NCBI RefSeq assembly: GCF_017306545.1
Contig: NZ_JAFKID010000042.1
Location: forward strand, 1-37,908
Source of the DNA: Mesorhizobium sp.
Lineage (GTDB): Bacteria > Pseudomonadota > Alphaproteobacteria > Rhizobiales > Rhizobiaceae
Reading direction: 5' to 3'
Length of the DNA stretch: 37,908 nucleotides
A program made the translations under genes and the position numbers. Positions 1-7,662 of the stretch are shown here, one piece after another. How positions within the stretch are numbered: position 1 is the first letter of the stretch; each line of letters begins with the position of its first letter. The notes below the pieces were generated by a model. It did not search any database, had not been told where the DNA came from, and saw only the letters and a program-made list of their open reading frames with translations.

Positions 1-137
1 ACCTCGCCGGCATGAAGGACTCGAAGGTCATCGTCGCCATCAACAAGGACGAGGAAGCGCCGATCTTCCAGATCGCCGACTACGGCATCGTCGGCGACCT
101 CTTCACCGTCCTGCCCGAACTCCAGAAGGCGCTTTGA
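1..137 (+). CDS. etfA: Electron transfer flavoprotein alpha subunit, C-terminal end (partial)
   Basis: Only the last 44 codons are present; the start lies before the window. The reading frame gives [20 protein letters not shown] and continues to [13 protein letters not shown], the typical end of EtfA/FixB, where the C-terminal domain binds FAD. With EtfB it accepts electrons from acyl-CoA dehydrogenases and passes them to ETF-ubiquinone oxidoreductase. This suits the four acyl-CoA dehydrogenases downstream. The next gene starts one base after this stop, so the two are probably cotranscribed. Whether this is the housekeeping etfA or a cluster-specific copy cannot be judged from the fragment. 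Confidence 0.9.
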   Translation, partial: LAGMKDSKVIVAINKDEEAPIFQIADYGIVGDLFTVLPELQKAL

Positions 138-138
138 C

Positions 139-1350
139 GTGGCGGGGGCGCTTTCCGGCGTCAAGGTCATCGACCTGACGCAGATGCTCGCCGGACCTTA
201 TTGCACCATGATGCTGGCCGACCACGGCGCCGAGGTCGTCAAGATCGAGCCGGTCGGCGGCGATCCGACGCGCCATTTCGGCCCGTTTCCGGCCGACGAC
301 GCCGAACGTCATTTCGGCGGCTATTTCCAGAGCACCAACCGCAACAAGCTCAGCATCGCTCTGGACCTGAAGAAACCTGAGGCGAGGGACCTGCTTCTGC
401 GGCTGGTGCGGGGTGCCGACATCCTGGTGGAAAACTTCCGCGCCGGCGTCATGGATCGGCTCGGCCTCGGCTACGAGGCGCTGGCCGCCGAGAACCCGCG
501 GCTCGTCTATGCCGCGATCCGCGGCTTCGGCGATCCGCGCACCGGGCAGAGCCCGCATGTCGACCGCCCGGCCTTCGATGTCGTCGCCCAGGCGATGGGC
601 GGCGCCATGGGCATCACCGGGCCGGATGCGCTGACGCCGATCAAGATCGGGCCGGGCATCGGCGACATCTTCCCCGCCGCGCTGGCGGCCTTCGGCATCC
701 TGGCCGCCCACCACCACGCCGCGCGCACCGGGCAGGGCCAGTTCGTCGACGTGGCCATGTATGACGGCATCGTCTCGCTGTGCGAGCGGATGGTCTACCA
801 GTATTCCTACACCGGCCGCTCGCCGGTGCCGGAAGGCAACCAGCATCCGATCCTGTGCCCGTTCGGCACCTTCCCGGCGCGCGACGGGCAGGTGACCATC
901 GGCTGTCCGCGCGACACCTTCTGGGTCGAGCTCGCCGCCGCCATGGGCCGGCCGGAACTGGCGGACGATCCGCGCTTCCGCACCAACAACGACCGGCTGG
1001 CGCATCGTGACGAGACGGTCGCTGCGGTCGAGGCCTGGACCCGCACCCGCAGCAAGGCCGAGATCGCCGAGGCGCTCGGCACGCGCGTTCCCTTCGGCGC
1101 CGTCAACACCGCCGCCGACATCTATGCCGATCCGCACATGGCGGTGCGCGAGATGCTGGTCGAGGTCGAGCATCCGGGGTCGGCAAACCCGGTCACCATC
1201 GCCTCGACCCCGATCCGCATGACGGCCACGCCCGGCGGCGTGACGCGCCGCGCGCCGACGACGGGGGAGGACACCGATGCGGTGCTGCGCTCGCTGGGGC
1301 TGGAGGCCGGCGAGATCGCAGCGCTCAAGGCGGCGAAGATCGTCGCCTGA
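139..1350 (+). CDS. CaiB/BaiF family (class III) CoA-transferase
   Basis: A 403-residue protein of usual family length, starting at GTG 139 with AGAAGG about nine bases upstream, one base after the etfA stop. The N-terminus ([20 protein letters not shown], then [13 protein letters not shown]) and the [19 protein letters not shown] segment are typical of formyl-CoA transferase, CaiB and BaiF. Aligned by eye to formyl-CoA transferase, the nucleophilic Asp (Asp169 there) corresponds to D176 in [10 protein letters not shown]. The enzyme moves CoA between carboxylic acids without ATP, so it could activate the pathway substrate at the expense of an end-product CoA ester. Alpha-methylacyl-CoA racemases share the fold; the D176 context favours transferase. 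Actual substrates are unknown. Confidence 0.88.
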   Translation: MAGALSGVKVIDLTQMLAGPYCTMMLADHGAEVVKIEPVGGDPTRHFGPFPADDAERHFGGYFQSTNRNKLSIALDLKKPEARDLLLRLVRGADILVENFRAGVMDRLGLGYEALAAENPRLVYAAIRGFGDPRTGQSPHVDRPAFDVVAQAMGGAMGITGPDALTPIKIGPGIGDIFPAALAAFGILAAHHHAARTGQGQFVDVAMYDGIVSLCERMVYQYSYTGRSPVPEGNQHPILCPFGTFPARDGQVTIGCPRDTFWVELAAAMGRPELADDPRFRTNNDRLAHRDETVAAVEAWTRTRSKAEIAEALGTRVPFGAVNTAADIYADPHMAVREMLVEVEHPGSANPVTIASTPIRMTATPGGVTRRAPTTGEDTDAVLRSLGLEAGEIAALKAAKIVA

Positions 1351-1369
1351 ACAGACCCCGGAGCGCCAG

Positions 1370-1681
1370 TCAGCGGATCGGCGAGAAGGCGGTCGGCCGC
1401 AGGATCACCGATTCCATCGTCTGGATCAGCGGCGTCGTCTTTGGCCCGAAGGCGATCCATTCCGGATCGGCGTAGAGCCTGGCTCGCTTCTCTTCGCGGT
1501 CGGCCATGCTTTCGTAGCCCCACATGGTGATCACCTGGTTCAGCGGGCCGATATCGGAAACGAAATAGCCGAGCAGCGGCAGGTACTTGGTGTGCAGCGG
1601 CAGCCCCTCCCGCTCGTACAGGGCAAGGAATTCCTGCACTTTTCCCGGATGGAACGTATAGGTACGCTTCTCGACGATCAT
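1370..1681 (-). CDS. NIPSNAP family protein
   Basis: A 103-residue protein starting at ATG 1679-1681 with GGAGG shortly upstream on the minus strand. The N-terminus MIVEKRTYTFHPGKVQEFLALYEREG and the central VITMWGYESMADREEKRARLYADPEW are typical of the NIPSNAP domain, a small ferredoxin-like dimeric alpha/beta barrel fold of ill-defined biochemical role often found beside catabolic genes. It is convergent with the CaiB gene (19 bases between stops) and divergent from the acyl-CoA dehydrogenase at 1845. It shares an intergenic region containing the CTAAC-N4-GTTAG-like site. No catalytic residue can be assigned. Confidence 0.85.
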   Translation of the reverse strand: MIVEKRTYTFHPGKVQEFLALYEREGLPLHTKYLPLLGYFVSDIGPLNQVITMWGYESMADREEKRARLYADPEWIAFGPKTTPLIQTMESVILRPTAFSPIR

Positions 1682-1758
1682 GTTGCCTCCGATGCGGGCG
1701 GCCGCGATCCGTGCGGCGCCGGACGAACCTGTCCGGCTGCGAAATGTCTAGCACACCA

Positions 1759-1793
1759 TTGCAGAAAATCAAACAATCGTTAGAATTAACACG
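1759..1793 (+). promoter_or_regulatory. Operator site A and predicted promoter
   Basis: CAAAC-AATC-GTTAG at 1770-1783 matches the CTAAC-N4-GTTAG motif found at the other promoters of this island (9 of 10 arm positions). A TTGCAG (1759-1764) and TAGAAT (1781-1786) pair with 16-base spacing forms a plausible sigma-70-type promoter for the gene at 1845. The right arm of the palindrome overlaps its -10 hexamer. Repression by the TetR-family protein encoded at 19557-20231 is inferred from recurrence of the motif and its position, not shown. Confidence 0.6.
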
Positions 1794-1844
1794 AAACCGC
1801 ATCCGATGCAGTATCGGACGGCATGGCGCGGCAGGAGGCACACG

Positions 1845-2981
1845 ATGATCGAGCGGTCGCTGTTTTCGGAAGAGCACGAGATCTTCCGCCAGTCGGTCAG
1901 GCGCTTCATGGAAACGGAACTCGCGCCGCACCACGAGGAATGGGAGGAGAAGGGTGAAGTGCCGCGCTGGGCCTGGAAGCGGGCCGGCGAGAACGGCTTC
2001 CTCTGCGTCGCCATCCCGGAAGAGTGGGGCGGCGTCGGCGCCGACCGGCGCTATTCCATCATCCTCATGGAGGAGCAGTCGCGCCTCAACCTGACAGGCC
2101 TCGGCTTTCCGCTGCACTCCGACATCGTCGCCCCTTATCTCGACCATTACGGCACGCCAGAGCAAAAGCTGCGTTGGCTGCCGAAGATGGCGACCGGCGA
2201 GGCGATCGCCGGCATCGCCATGACCGAGCCCGGCGGCGGCTCCGACCTGCAGGCGATCCGCACCACCGCCGTGCGCGACGGCGACGACTACGTCATCTCC
2301 GGCCAGAAGACGTTCATCACCAACGGCCAGACCGCCGACCTTTTCCTGGTCGCCTGCAAGACCGATCGCGCGCAGGGCGCCAAGGGCATCAGCCTGATCG
2401 TGGTCGAGGCGGACCGGCCGGGCTTCGAGCGCGGCCGGCGGCTGAAGAAGCTCGGCACCAAGGCGCAGGACACGTCGGAACTCTTCTTCAACGAGGTGCG
2501 TGTGCCGGCCTCCAACCTGATCGGCGAGGAAGGCAAGGGCTTCGCCTACATGATGCGCGAACTCGCCTGGGAACGCATGCATGTCGGCATCCAGGCGGTG
2601 TCCTGCTGCGAGGCGGCGCTGGAATGGACGATCGACTACACGCGCAATCGCAAGGCGTTCGGCAAGCCCGTCATCGACTTCCAGAACAGCCGCTTCCAGC
2701 TCGCCGAGATGAAGACCGAGGTGCAGGTCGGGCGCATCTTCCTGGACCGCTGCCTGGAACTCGTGCTGGACGGCAAGCTCGACACCACCACCGCCGCCAT
2801 GGTGAAACTGTGGACCAGCGAGATGCAGGGCAAGGTGCTGGACGCTCTGCTCCAACTCCACGGCGGCTACGGCTTCATGTGGGAATACCCGATCACCCGC
2901 GCCTATGCCGACGCCAGGGTGCAGCGCATCTATGCCGGCACCAACGAGATCATGAAGGAACTGATCGGGCGGACGCTTTAG
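1845..2981 (+). CDS. Acyl-CoA dehydrogenase (isovaleryl/long-chain-type catalytic Glu)
   Basis: A 378-residue acyl-CoA dehydrogenase. I chose ATG 1845 because AGGAGG (1833-1838) lies six bases upstream; an in-frame ATG at 1806 has no such site. Landmarks are IAMTEPGGGSDLQAI (flavin/substrate contact), KTFITNGQTADLF and LHGGYGFMWEYPI near the C-terminus. The medium-chain-type catalytic Glu is replaced by Ala (IYAGTNEI, A364), while E243 in LAWERMHVG aligns with Glu254 of isovaleryl-CoA dehydrogenase. So the base sits on the other helix, as in isovaleryl- and long-chain acyl-CoA dehydrogenases. It should oxidise an acyl-CoA to the 2,3-enoyl-CoA and reduce ETF. It is a single-gene unit, convergent with the NmrA-like gene. 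Confidence 0.92.
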   Translation: MIERSLFSEEHEIFRQSVRRFMETELAPHHEEWEEKGEVPRWAWKRAGENGFLCVAIPEEWGGVGADRRYSIILMEEQSRLNLTGLGFPLHSDIVAPYLDHYGTPEQKLRWLPKMATGEAIAGIAMTEPGGGSDLQAIRTTAVRDGDDYVISGQKTFITNGQTADLFLVACKTDRAQGAKGISLIVVEADRPGFERGRRLKKLGTKAQDTSELFFNEVRVPASNLIGEEGKGFAYMMRELAWERMHVGIQAVSCCEAALEWTIDYTRNRKAFGKPVIDFQNSRFQLAEMKTEVQVGRIFLDRCLELVLDGKLDTTTAAMVKLWTSEMQGKVLDALLQLHGGYGFMWEYPITRAYADARVQRIYAGTNEIMKELIGRTL

Positions 2982-3000
2982 ACCGTTCGAGCTGGCCTGG

Positions 3001-3879
3001 TCATGCCGGCAAGGCACCTTTCCGCTTGAGCGCGAACTCCCGCCAGCCGGTCGCCGGCCGGCCGGTCACGGTCTCTACCGTATCGTAGACGGCATCGCTG
3101 AGCGGCATCGCGCCGCGCTCGATCGCCGCGACGCCTTCGGCCAGCGAGCCCGCATAGAGCGGTTCGGCGCCTTGCTTCTGCATGATCGGGTAAAGGTCCG
3201 AGGCCGGGCGCGGACGGTATTCCACCGACCTGCCGGTCACCCCTGACAGGATCGTCGCGATCTCCTCGAAGGTCAGCGCCTCGACGGCGAGCGGATAGGT
3301 CCTGCCGGAGTGCGCGTCGGGATCGCGCAGGCTGGCGGCGGCGACGGCGGCCATGTCCTCCGACGAGATCCACGAGACGCGCCGGTCGCCAACGAAATGG
3401 ACGACGCGGTCGGGCCGGTGGACGAAGCCGTTCCACACCGTGTCCATGAAGAAGTTGGGACGCAGATGCGTCCACGAGAAGCCCATCGCCTCGATCGCCC
3501 GCTCGATCAACTGGTGCCAGGCGAAATGGGCGAACGGCGTGTCGTCGGCGGCGAGCGCGCCGAGATGCACGATATGGCCCACGCCCGCGGCCTTGGCGGC
3601 GTCGAGCAGACGCTTGGAGTGGATGAGCATGTCCACCGAGTAGCCGGTCACCAGGAAGATCGAATCGACCTTGTCCAGCGCGGGGCGGAGGGTTTCGGGT
3701 GCATCGAAGTCGAACGCGACCGGGACGAAGCCGTCTCGCTTCAGCTTGTCGGCGCCGCTGGAATTGCGCGCCGTTCCCAAAAGCTCGATCCTGCCGTCGT
3801 CCGCGTCCGCCCTCAGCAGCCGCATCGTCGCGCCGCCGACCGTGCCTGTCGCTCCCGTCACCAGAATCCGTCTCGGCAT
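3001..3879 (-). CDS. NmrA-like/atypical SDR NAD(P)-binding protein
   Basis: A 292-residue protein. The start is ATG 3877-3879 because GGGAGGC lies just upstream on the minus strand and the product then begins MPRRILVTGATGTVGG, with the glycine-rich GATGTVG nucleotide-binding loop at residues 9-15. Further open frame upstream is unlikely to be translated. The pattern (single Rossmann domain, HIVHLGALAADDTPFAHFAWHQLIE, THLRPNFFMD) is that of NmrA/TMR-like extended SDRs, which include NADP-dependent reductases and redox-sensing regulators. No YxxxK pair in the classical spacing is obvious. It is divergent from the EamA gene across operator B. Its substrate is unknown. Confidence 0.85.
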   Translation of the reverse strand: MPRRILVTGATGTVGGATMRLLRADADDGRIELLGTARNSSGADKLKRDGFVPVAFDFDAPETLRPALDKVDSIFLVTGYSVDMLIHSKRLLDAAKAAGVGHIVHLGALAADDTPFAHFAWHQLIERAIEAMGFSWTHLRPNFFMDTVWNGFVHRPDRVVHFVGDRRVSWISSEDMAAVAAASLRDPDAHSGRTYPLAVEALTFEEIATILSGVTGRSVEYRPRPASDLYPIMQKQGAEPLYAGSLAEGVAAIERGAMPLSDAVYDTVETVTGRPATGWREFALKRKGALPA

Positions 3880-3906
3880 CTCGCCTCCCACAGGGCCGTT
3901 CCTCGC

Positions 3907-3940
3907 TTGACCGCGAAGAAATTCTAACAGATGTTCGTTT
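3907..3940. promoter_or_regulatory. Operator site B in a divergent promoter region
   Basis: CTAAC-AGAT-GTTCG (3924-3937) lies between the NmrA-like gene (minus) and the EamA gene (plus). Read on the minus strand the site gives GTTAGAAT, so a TAGAAT -10 for the NmrA-like gene overlaps the operator arm exactly as at site A, although no clear -35 is visible. On the plus strand TTGACC (3907-3912) is a possible -35, but the -10 is poor. The arm and spacer sequence is the exact reverse of site C2 in order (CTAAC/GTTCG here, CGAAC/GTTAG there) with the same AGAT spacer, which supports a common protein. Confidence 0.55.
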
Positions 3941-3961
3941 TCTACAGGAGGAGAACCCGAT

Positions 3962-4897
3962 ATGTCCAGCACCGATGCGGCCGCTCGGTCGAGGGAGGGG
4001 CGGACGCCAGGCGCCGCCGAGTATGCGCTTCTGGCCGGCATCAGCATCGCCTGGGGAACGTCCTACATGTTCACCAAGATCGCTGTGGCCAGCGTCCCGC
4101 CGCTGACCCTGGTCGCCGCGCGCACCGTGATCGCGGCGGCGGCCATGCTGGCGCTCATGGCGCTGCGCCGCCGGTGCATGCGGCTCTCCGGCCGCGAACT
4201 CGCCGCCTTCGCGCTGGTCGGGCTTCTGGCGAACGCCGCGCCACTGAGCCTGATCGCCGTCTCCGTCGCCCACGTCCATTCCTCGGTGACGGCGACGACG
4301 CTGGCGCTGGTGCCGCTGATCACCGCCCTGTTCGCGATTTTCCGGGGACAATACCCCACCATGCGCAGCATCGCCGGCATCCTGGTCGGACTCGCCGGCA
4401 TCGCCGTGTTGTTCGGCCCGGACGCCTTCGCTTCCTTCGGCGACGATGCGCGGGGACTTGTCGCGGCCATCGCGGCGGCGCTGGTCTTCTCGGCCTCGTT
4501 GTTCGCGATGGCTCTGGTGCGCCGCCACGATGCGGTTACGGTGACCACCCTGTCGCTCGTCTCGGCAGCGCTGTGGACGACGCCGGTGGCGCTTCTCGCT
4601 GACGGCGCGCCGCCGGCTCTGCCGGACATCGGCGTGCTCGGCGCCGTGCTCGTCCTGGCGCTGTTCAACACGGCGGCCGCCAGCCTGCTGATGTTCGCGC
4701 TGGTGCCGCGCGCCGGCCCCGCCTTCACGGCCTACAACAACTATCTTGTGCCTGCGGTCGCCGTGGTCTGCGGGACCGTCTTCCTCGGCGAACCGCTGAC
4801 AACCCGCTCCGTGGCCGGCGTCGTCCTGGTGCTGGCGGGCGTGGCGATCTCGACGCTGCGCCTGCGCGCTCCCGCGCCGGCTGCGGCGTCGACATAG
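3962..4897 (+). CDS. EamA/DMT-family transporter
   Basis: A 311-residue inner-membrane protein with about ten hydrophobic segments arranged as two EamA repeats. The first begins with LLAGISIAWGTSYMFTKIAV and the second with GLVAAIAAALVFSASLFAM. The C-terminal AFTAYNNYLVPAVAVVCGTVFLGEPLT is characteristic of RhaT/EamA drug/metabolite transporters. The start ATG 3962 follows AGGAGGAG (3946-3953). It shares an operator region with the NmrA-like gene, so it is probably co-regulated with the catabolic island. It may import the substrate or export a toxic intermediate; most characterised EamA proteins are exporters. The direction cannot be inferred from sequence. Confidence 0.88.
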   Translation: MSSTDAAARSREGRTPGAAEYALLAGISIAWGTSYMFTKIAVASVPPLTLVAARTVIAAAAMLALMALRRRCMRLSGRELAAFALVGLLANAAPLSLIAVSVAHVHSSVTATTLALVPLITALFAIFRGQYPTMRSIAGILVGLAGIAVLFGPDAFASFGDDARGLVAAIAAALVFSASLFAMALVRRHDAVTVTTLSLVSAALWTTPVALLADGAPPALPDIGVLGAVLVLALFNTAAASLLMFALVPRAGPAFTAYNNYLVPAVAVVCGTVFLGEPLTTRSVAGVVLVLAGVAISTLRLRAPAPAAAST

Positions 4898-4921
4898 CGC
4901 GCTCCACGTCATCAACAGATT

Positions 4922-4976
4922 CTATCGCATGTTCGAAACTTTTCCCGTTGCACTGTTTTCGAACAGATGTTAGGTT
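4922..4976 (+). promoter_or_regulatory. Operator sites C1/C2 and promoter of the long operon
   Basis: Site C2, CGAAC-AGAT-GTTAG (4960-4973), is a close variant of the island motif. A weaker upstream copy C1, CTATC-GCAT-GTTCG (4922-4935), is centred 38 bases away. TTGCAC (4948-4953) and TAGGTT (4971-4976), separated by 17 bases, form a plausible promoter whose -10 overlaps the right arm of C2. Transcription would start near 4983 and could serve the genes from 5080 to 12629. The promoter and the paired-site arrangement are sequence inference. Confidence 0.55.
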
Positions 4977-4982
4977 TTCTTC

Positions 4983-5021
4983 ATGAAGCAGAACGGGCGG
5001 CCGCCGGGGGATTTCCCTTGA
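4983..5021 (+). CDS. Possible 12-codon leader ORF (MKQNGRPPGDFP)
   Basis: ATG 4983 to TGA 5019-5021 encodes a 12-residue peptide. It lies six bases after the predicted -10, so the transcript might begin at or very near the ATG (leaderless). It is followed by a strong hairpin (5033-5059) and then the ribosome-binding site of the SDR gene. This leader peptide/hairpin/gene order could be regulatory. A 12-codon ORF also occurs easily by chance in GC-rich DNA, so confidence is low. Confidence 0.2.
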   Translation: MKQNGRPPGDFP

Positions 5022-5032
5022 GGTTGGCCCGA

Positions 5033-5059
5033 CCTCCGGAACTGCCGCAGTTCCGGAGG
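5033..5059 (+). other. 12-bp perfect hairpin in the 5' leader of the long operon
   Basis: CCTCCGGAACTG (5033-5044) pairs perfectly with CAGTTCCGGAGG (5048-5059) across a three-base loop. No T-run follows, so it is not a standard intrinsic terminator. It ends five bases before the AGGAGG (5065-5070) used by the SDR gene, so it could influence ribosome access or mRNA stability. The left arm also contains CCTCC, which could alternatively pair with the Shine-Dalgarno itself. Confidence 0.5.
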
Positions 5060-5079
5060 CGGTCAGGAGGGTGCGGAAC

Positions 5080-5835
5080 GTGCGTCGTCTGGAAGCCAAG
5101 CTCGCTGTCGTCACCGGCGCCGCAAACGGCATAGGCCGCGCTTCGGCGCTGCGTTTCGCCGCCGAGGGTGCGAACCTCGCCATCATGGACCTCGATCCCG
5201 TCGGGCTCGAAGCGGTCGCGGAGCAGGCGCGGGCAGGCGGCGCCAAGGTGCTGGCCATCGCCGGCGACTGCACCGGCGAGGATTTTCTTACGGCCTCGTT
5301 CAAGTCGATCTACGACGAGTTCGGCTTCGTCGACGTGCTGATGAACAATGTCGGCCAGAGCGCCCGCGAGCGCGCTTCGGAGTTCTACAAGTCGAGTTCC
5401 GACGTCTGGCGCTTCGTCGTCGACGTTACCCTGTTCTCGACCCTCCTCGCCTCGCGGCAGGTGGTGCCGTCGATGCGCGAGGCCGGGCGCGGCAAGATCG
5501 TCAACGTCGCGTCCAACGCCGGCATGGCGGGCGAGGTCGGCATCAGCGAATACGCGGCGGCCAAGATGGGCGTCATCGGCTTCACCCGTTCGCTGGCGCG
5601 CGAGCTCGCCCCCTTCAAGGTCAACGTCAACGCGGTCTGTCCGGGCGTTACCAAGACGCGGGTCATCGACCGCATTCCCGAGGATATCCTCGACAAGATC
5701 CGCGCCTCCATCCCGCTCGGCTACTTCGCCGAGCCGGAGGACATCGCCGCCGCCGCGGCGTTCCTGGCCAGCGACGACGCCCGCTACATGACCGGCCAGT
5801 CGGTCGTCGTCGACGGCGGCCGCTGGATGATCTGA
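5080..5835 (+). CDS. SDR family oxidoreductase (SDR 1)
   Basis: A classical SDR of about 251 residues. GTG 5071 abuts the AGGAGG at 5065-5070 directly, so GTG 5080 (nine bases away) is the better start; the protein then begins VRRLEAKLAVVTGAANGIG with the TGxxxGxG cofactor loop. Other landmarks are MNNVGQS (variant of NNAG), NVASNAG for the catalytic Ser, Y158-AAA-K162 and the C-terminal YMTGQSVVVDGG. It likely oxidises a hydroxyl group of a CoA-linked intermediate or reduces the ketone with NAD(P). It is the first gene of an operon-like run to 12629. The exact substrate is unknown. Confidence 0.9.
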   Translation: MRRLEAKLAVVTGAANGIGRASALRFAAEGANLAIMDLDPVGLEAVAEQARAGGAKVLAIAGDCTGEDFLTASFKSIYDEFGFVDVLMNNVGQSARERASEFYKSSSDVWRFVVDVTLFSTLLASRQVVPSMREAGRGKIVNVASNAGMAGEVGISEYAAAKMGVIGFTRSLARELAPFKVNVNAVCPGVTKTRVIDRIPEDILDKIRASIPLGYFAEPEDIAAAAAFLASDDARYMTGQSVVVDGGRWMI

Positions 5836-5902
5836 CAGGGCGCCGGCCACCTTCCGGGCCGACATGCAACAACAACCATCGATAGCAGGACGAAACCACG
5901 AC

Positions 5903-6814
5903 ATGACAGGAATGCTCGACAACAAAGTGGTGCTCGTCACCGGCGGGGGGCGCGGCATCGGGCGCGAGATGGCGATGCTGATGGCGAGCCATGGCGCGAA
6001 GGTGGTGGTCAACGACCCCGGCGTGTCGCTCGACGGCAAGGACGAGACGGACGGCCCGGCGCGCGAGGTGGTTCGCGACATCAGGGCGGCCGGCGGCGAA
6101 GCCGTCGCCGATTTCGGCAGCGTCGCCGACGCCGACGCCGCGCGCGCGATGGTCAGCCTGGCGGTCGAGACGTTCGGCCGCATCGACGTGGTGGTCAACA
6201 ATGCCGGCATCCTGCGCGACGTCATCTTCCACAAGATGACCGACGAGGACTGGAACTCGGTCCTCCAGGTTCATCTCTACGGCAGCTACAATGTCAGCCG
6301 CGCCGCCGCCGAGCATTTCCGCAAGCAGGAAAGCGGCGCCTTCGTCCACATGACCTCGACGTCGGGCCTGGTGGGCAATCCGGGCCAGGCGAACTATTCG
6401 GCCGCCAAGATGGGCATCGTCGGCCTGTCGAAGTCGCTGGCCCTCGACATGGCCAAGTTCAACGTGCGCTCGAACTGCATCTCGCCGTTCGCCTGGAGCC
6501 GCATGGTCGGGTCGATCCCCAACACGCCGGACCAGGAGGAGCGCCTAAAGGGCCTGCGCATGCTGACGCCCGACAAGATCGCGCCCGTCGCGGTGTTCCT
6601 GGCCAGCGACGACGCGAAGGACGTCAACGGCCAGATCTTCGCCGTGCGCGGCAACGAGGTGTTCCTGATGAGCCAGCCGCGCCCGCTGCGCTCCGTGCAT
6701 CGCTCCGAGGGCTGGACGCCGGAGACGCTGCGCGACCACATGCTGCCGACGCTGAAGACCTCCTTCATCCCGCTTGAGATGTCGCGCGACGTCTTCTCCT
6801 GGACCCCGGTGTGA
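5903..6814 (+). CDS. SDR resembling the 3-hydroxyacyl-CoA dehydrogenase domain of MFE-2 (SDR 2)
   Basis: A 303-residue SDR starting at ATG 5903 (AGCAGGA about 12 bases upstream); ATG 5864 is also in frame but lacks a ribosome site. It has TGGGRGIG at 13-20, NNAG near 99-102, a Ser in MTSTSG, and Y165-SAA-K169. The segment VVVNDPGVSLDGKDETDGPA and the C-terminal extension after VNGQIFAVRGNEV resemble the N-terminal dehydrogenase domain of peroxisomal multifunctional enzyme type 2/17-beta-HSD4 and bacterial homologues. These oxidise (3R)-hydroxyacyl-CoA. The adjoining MaoC genes, overlapping from its stop, would supply the hydratase-2 activity, so the order mimics a split MFE-2. Confidence 0.85.
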   Translation: MTGMLDNKVVLVTGGGRGIGREMAMLMASHGAKVVVNDPGVSLDGKDETDGPAREVVRDIRAAGGEAVADFGSVADADAARAMVSLAVETFGRIDVVVNNAGILRDVIFHKMTDEDWNSVLQVHLYGSYNVSRAAAEHFRKQESGAFVHMTSTSGLVGNPGQANYSAAKMGIVGLSKSLALDMAKFNVRSNCISPFAWSRMVGSIPNTPDQEERLKGLRMLTPDKIAPVAVFLASDDAKDVNGQIFAVRGNEVFLMSQPRPLRSVHRSEGWTPETLRDHMLPTLKTSFIPLEMSRDVFSWTPV

Positions 6815-7227
6815 TGGGTGAGTACCGGCGCTACGACGAGGTGTCGGTCGGCGACGTGTTTCCGGCAGAGCCCTTGCGCTTCGCGGTGACGGCGGAGGCG
6901 GTCGACGGCTTCCTCGCCGCCACGGAAAACGCCGGCGGCGCCTATCGCGGCACGCCGCGGCGCGCGCCCTCGATGATCGCCGCCGTCTATCTGGTCGACC
7001 TTCTGATGGCCCGCCGCAGCCCGCCGGGCGGCATCCATGCCAAGCAGGCGATCCGCTTCCACCGCGCCATCGCCGTCGGCGAAGACTTGAAGATCCAGGC
7101 GAAGGTGGTCGAGAAATACATCCGCAAGGAGCGGCCCTACGTGGTGTCCGACTTCGAGGCGCGCGGCGCCGACGGCTCGCTCGTCTCGTCCGGGCGCGTC
7201 ACCTCGATCTGGGGCCGGGACCAATGA
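6814..7227 (+). CDS. MaoC-like hotdog-fold protein lacking the hydratase catalytic pair
   Basis: A 137-residue protein; ATG 6814 overlaps the SDR 2 stop (TGATG), with an in-frame GTG at 6811 as alternative. The profile (YDEVSVGDVFPAEPLRFAVT, then HAKQAIRFHRAIAVGEDLKI and the RGADGSLVSSGRVTSIW end) is that of a FAS1/MaoC N-terminal-like hotdog domain. The catalytic Asp/His pair of hydratase 2 is absent: the equivalent stretch reads ENAGGAYRGTPRRAPSM. It overlaps the next MaoC gene by four bases. It is therefore probably the structural half of a heteromeric (R)-enoyl-CoA hydratase, as in the ChsH1-ChsH2 type complexes. Confidence 0.8.
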   Translation: MGEYRRYDEVSVGDVFPAEPLRFAVTAEAVDGFLAATENAGGAYRGTPRRAPSMIAAVYLVDLLMARRSPPGGIHAKQAIRFHRAIAVGEDLKIQAKVVEKYIRKERPYVVSDFEARGADGSLVSSGRVTSIWGRDQ

Positions 7228-7661
7228 GCGTCGATTTTGTCTCGCGGTCTCTGGCCGGCGTCGGCGACCGGCTTCCCGTCGTCGTCCGCACGGTCGACCA
7301 GCAGGCCATCGACGCCTATGCCAGGGCGTCCGGCGACTTCAACCCGATCCACGTCGATCCCGGCTTCGCCCGGCAAGGCCCGTTCGGCCGCACCATCGCG
7401 CACGGCCTGATGACGCTCGCCTTCGTCGCCGAGATGCTGAACGACTGGAGCGGCGGCGCCTTCGACGAGACGGGCGAGATCGACATCGCCTTCACAGGTC
7501 CGGTGTTCGCCGGCGACACGGTGGAAGTGACCGGCGCCGTCGAGGAAACGGTCCGGCGTGACGGCGTGGAATGCGCGCGGATCAAGCTCGTGGTGCGCGC
7601 TGGCGATCGCCAGATTCTCGCCGGCCACGCGATCCAGCCGATCAAGGAACCAGAGGACTGA
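7224..7661 (+). CDS. MaoC-family (R)-specific enoyl-CoA hydratase subunit
   Basis: A 145-residue protein with the hydratase-2 signature YARASGDFNPIHVDPGFARQ; D38 and H43 match the catalytic Asp/His of PhaJ-type hydratases, followed by GRTIAHGLMTLAFVAEML. It starts at ATG 7224 in an ATGA overlap with the preceding non-catalytic MaoC protein, supporting a two-subunit enzyme with one active site. It should hydrate a trans-2-enoyl-CoA to the (3R)-hydroxyacyl-CoA, in the cytoplasm. The thiolase-fold gene follows two bases after the stop, so translation is probably coupled. Confidence 0.9.
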   Translation: MSVDFVSRSLAGVGDRLPVVVRTVDQQAIDAYARASGDFNPIHVDPGFARQGPFGRTIAHGLMTLAFVAEMLNDWSGGAFDETGEIDIAFTGPVFAGDTVEVTGAVEETVRRDGVECARIKLVVRAGDRQILAGHAIQPIKEPED

Positions 7662-7662
7662 C

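Noticed and set aside
1122-3017. Very long minus-strand open frame over the acyl-CoA dehydrogenase (and similar long antisense frames elsewhere, such as 13499-16258 and 18316-20301)
   Set aside because: Codon-bias shadows typical of GC-rich DNA; the opposite strand encodes recognisable enzymes with conserved motifs.
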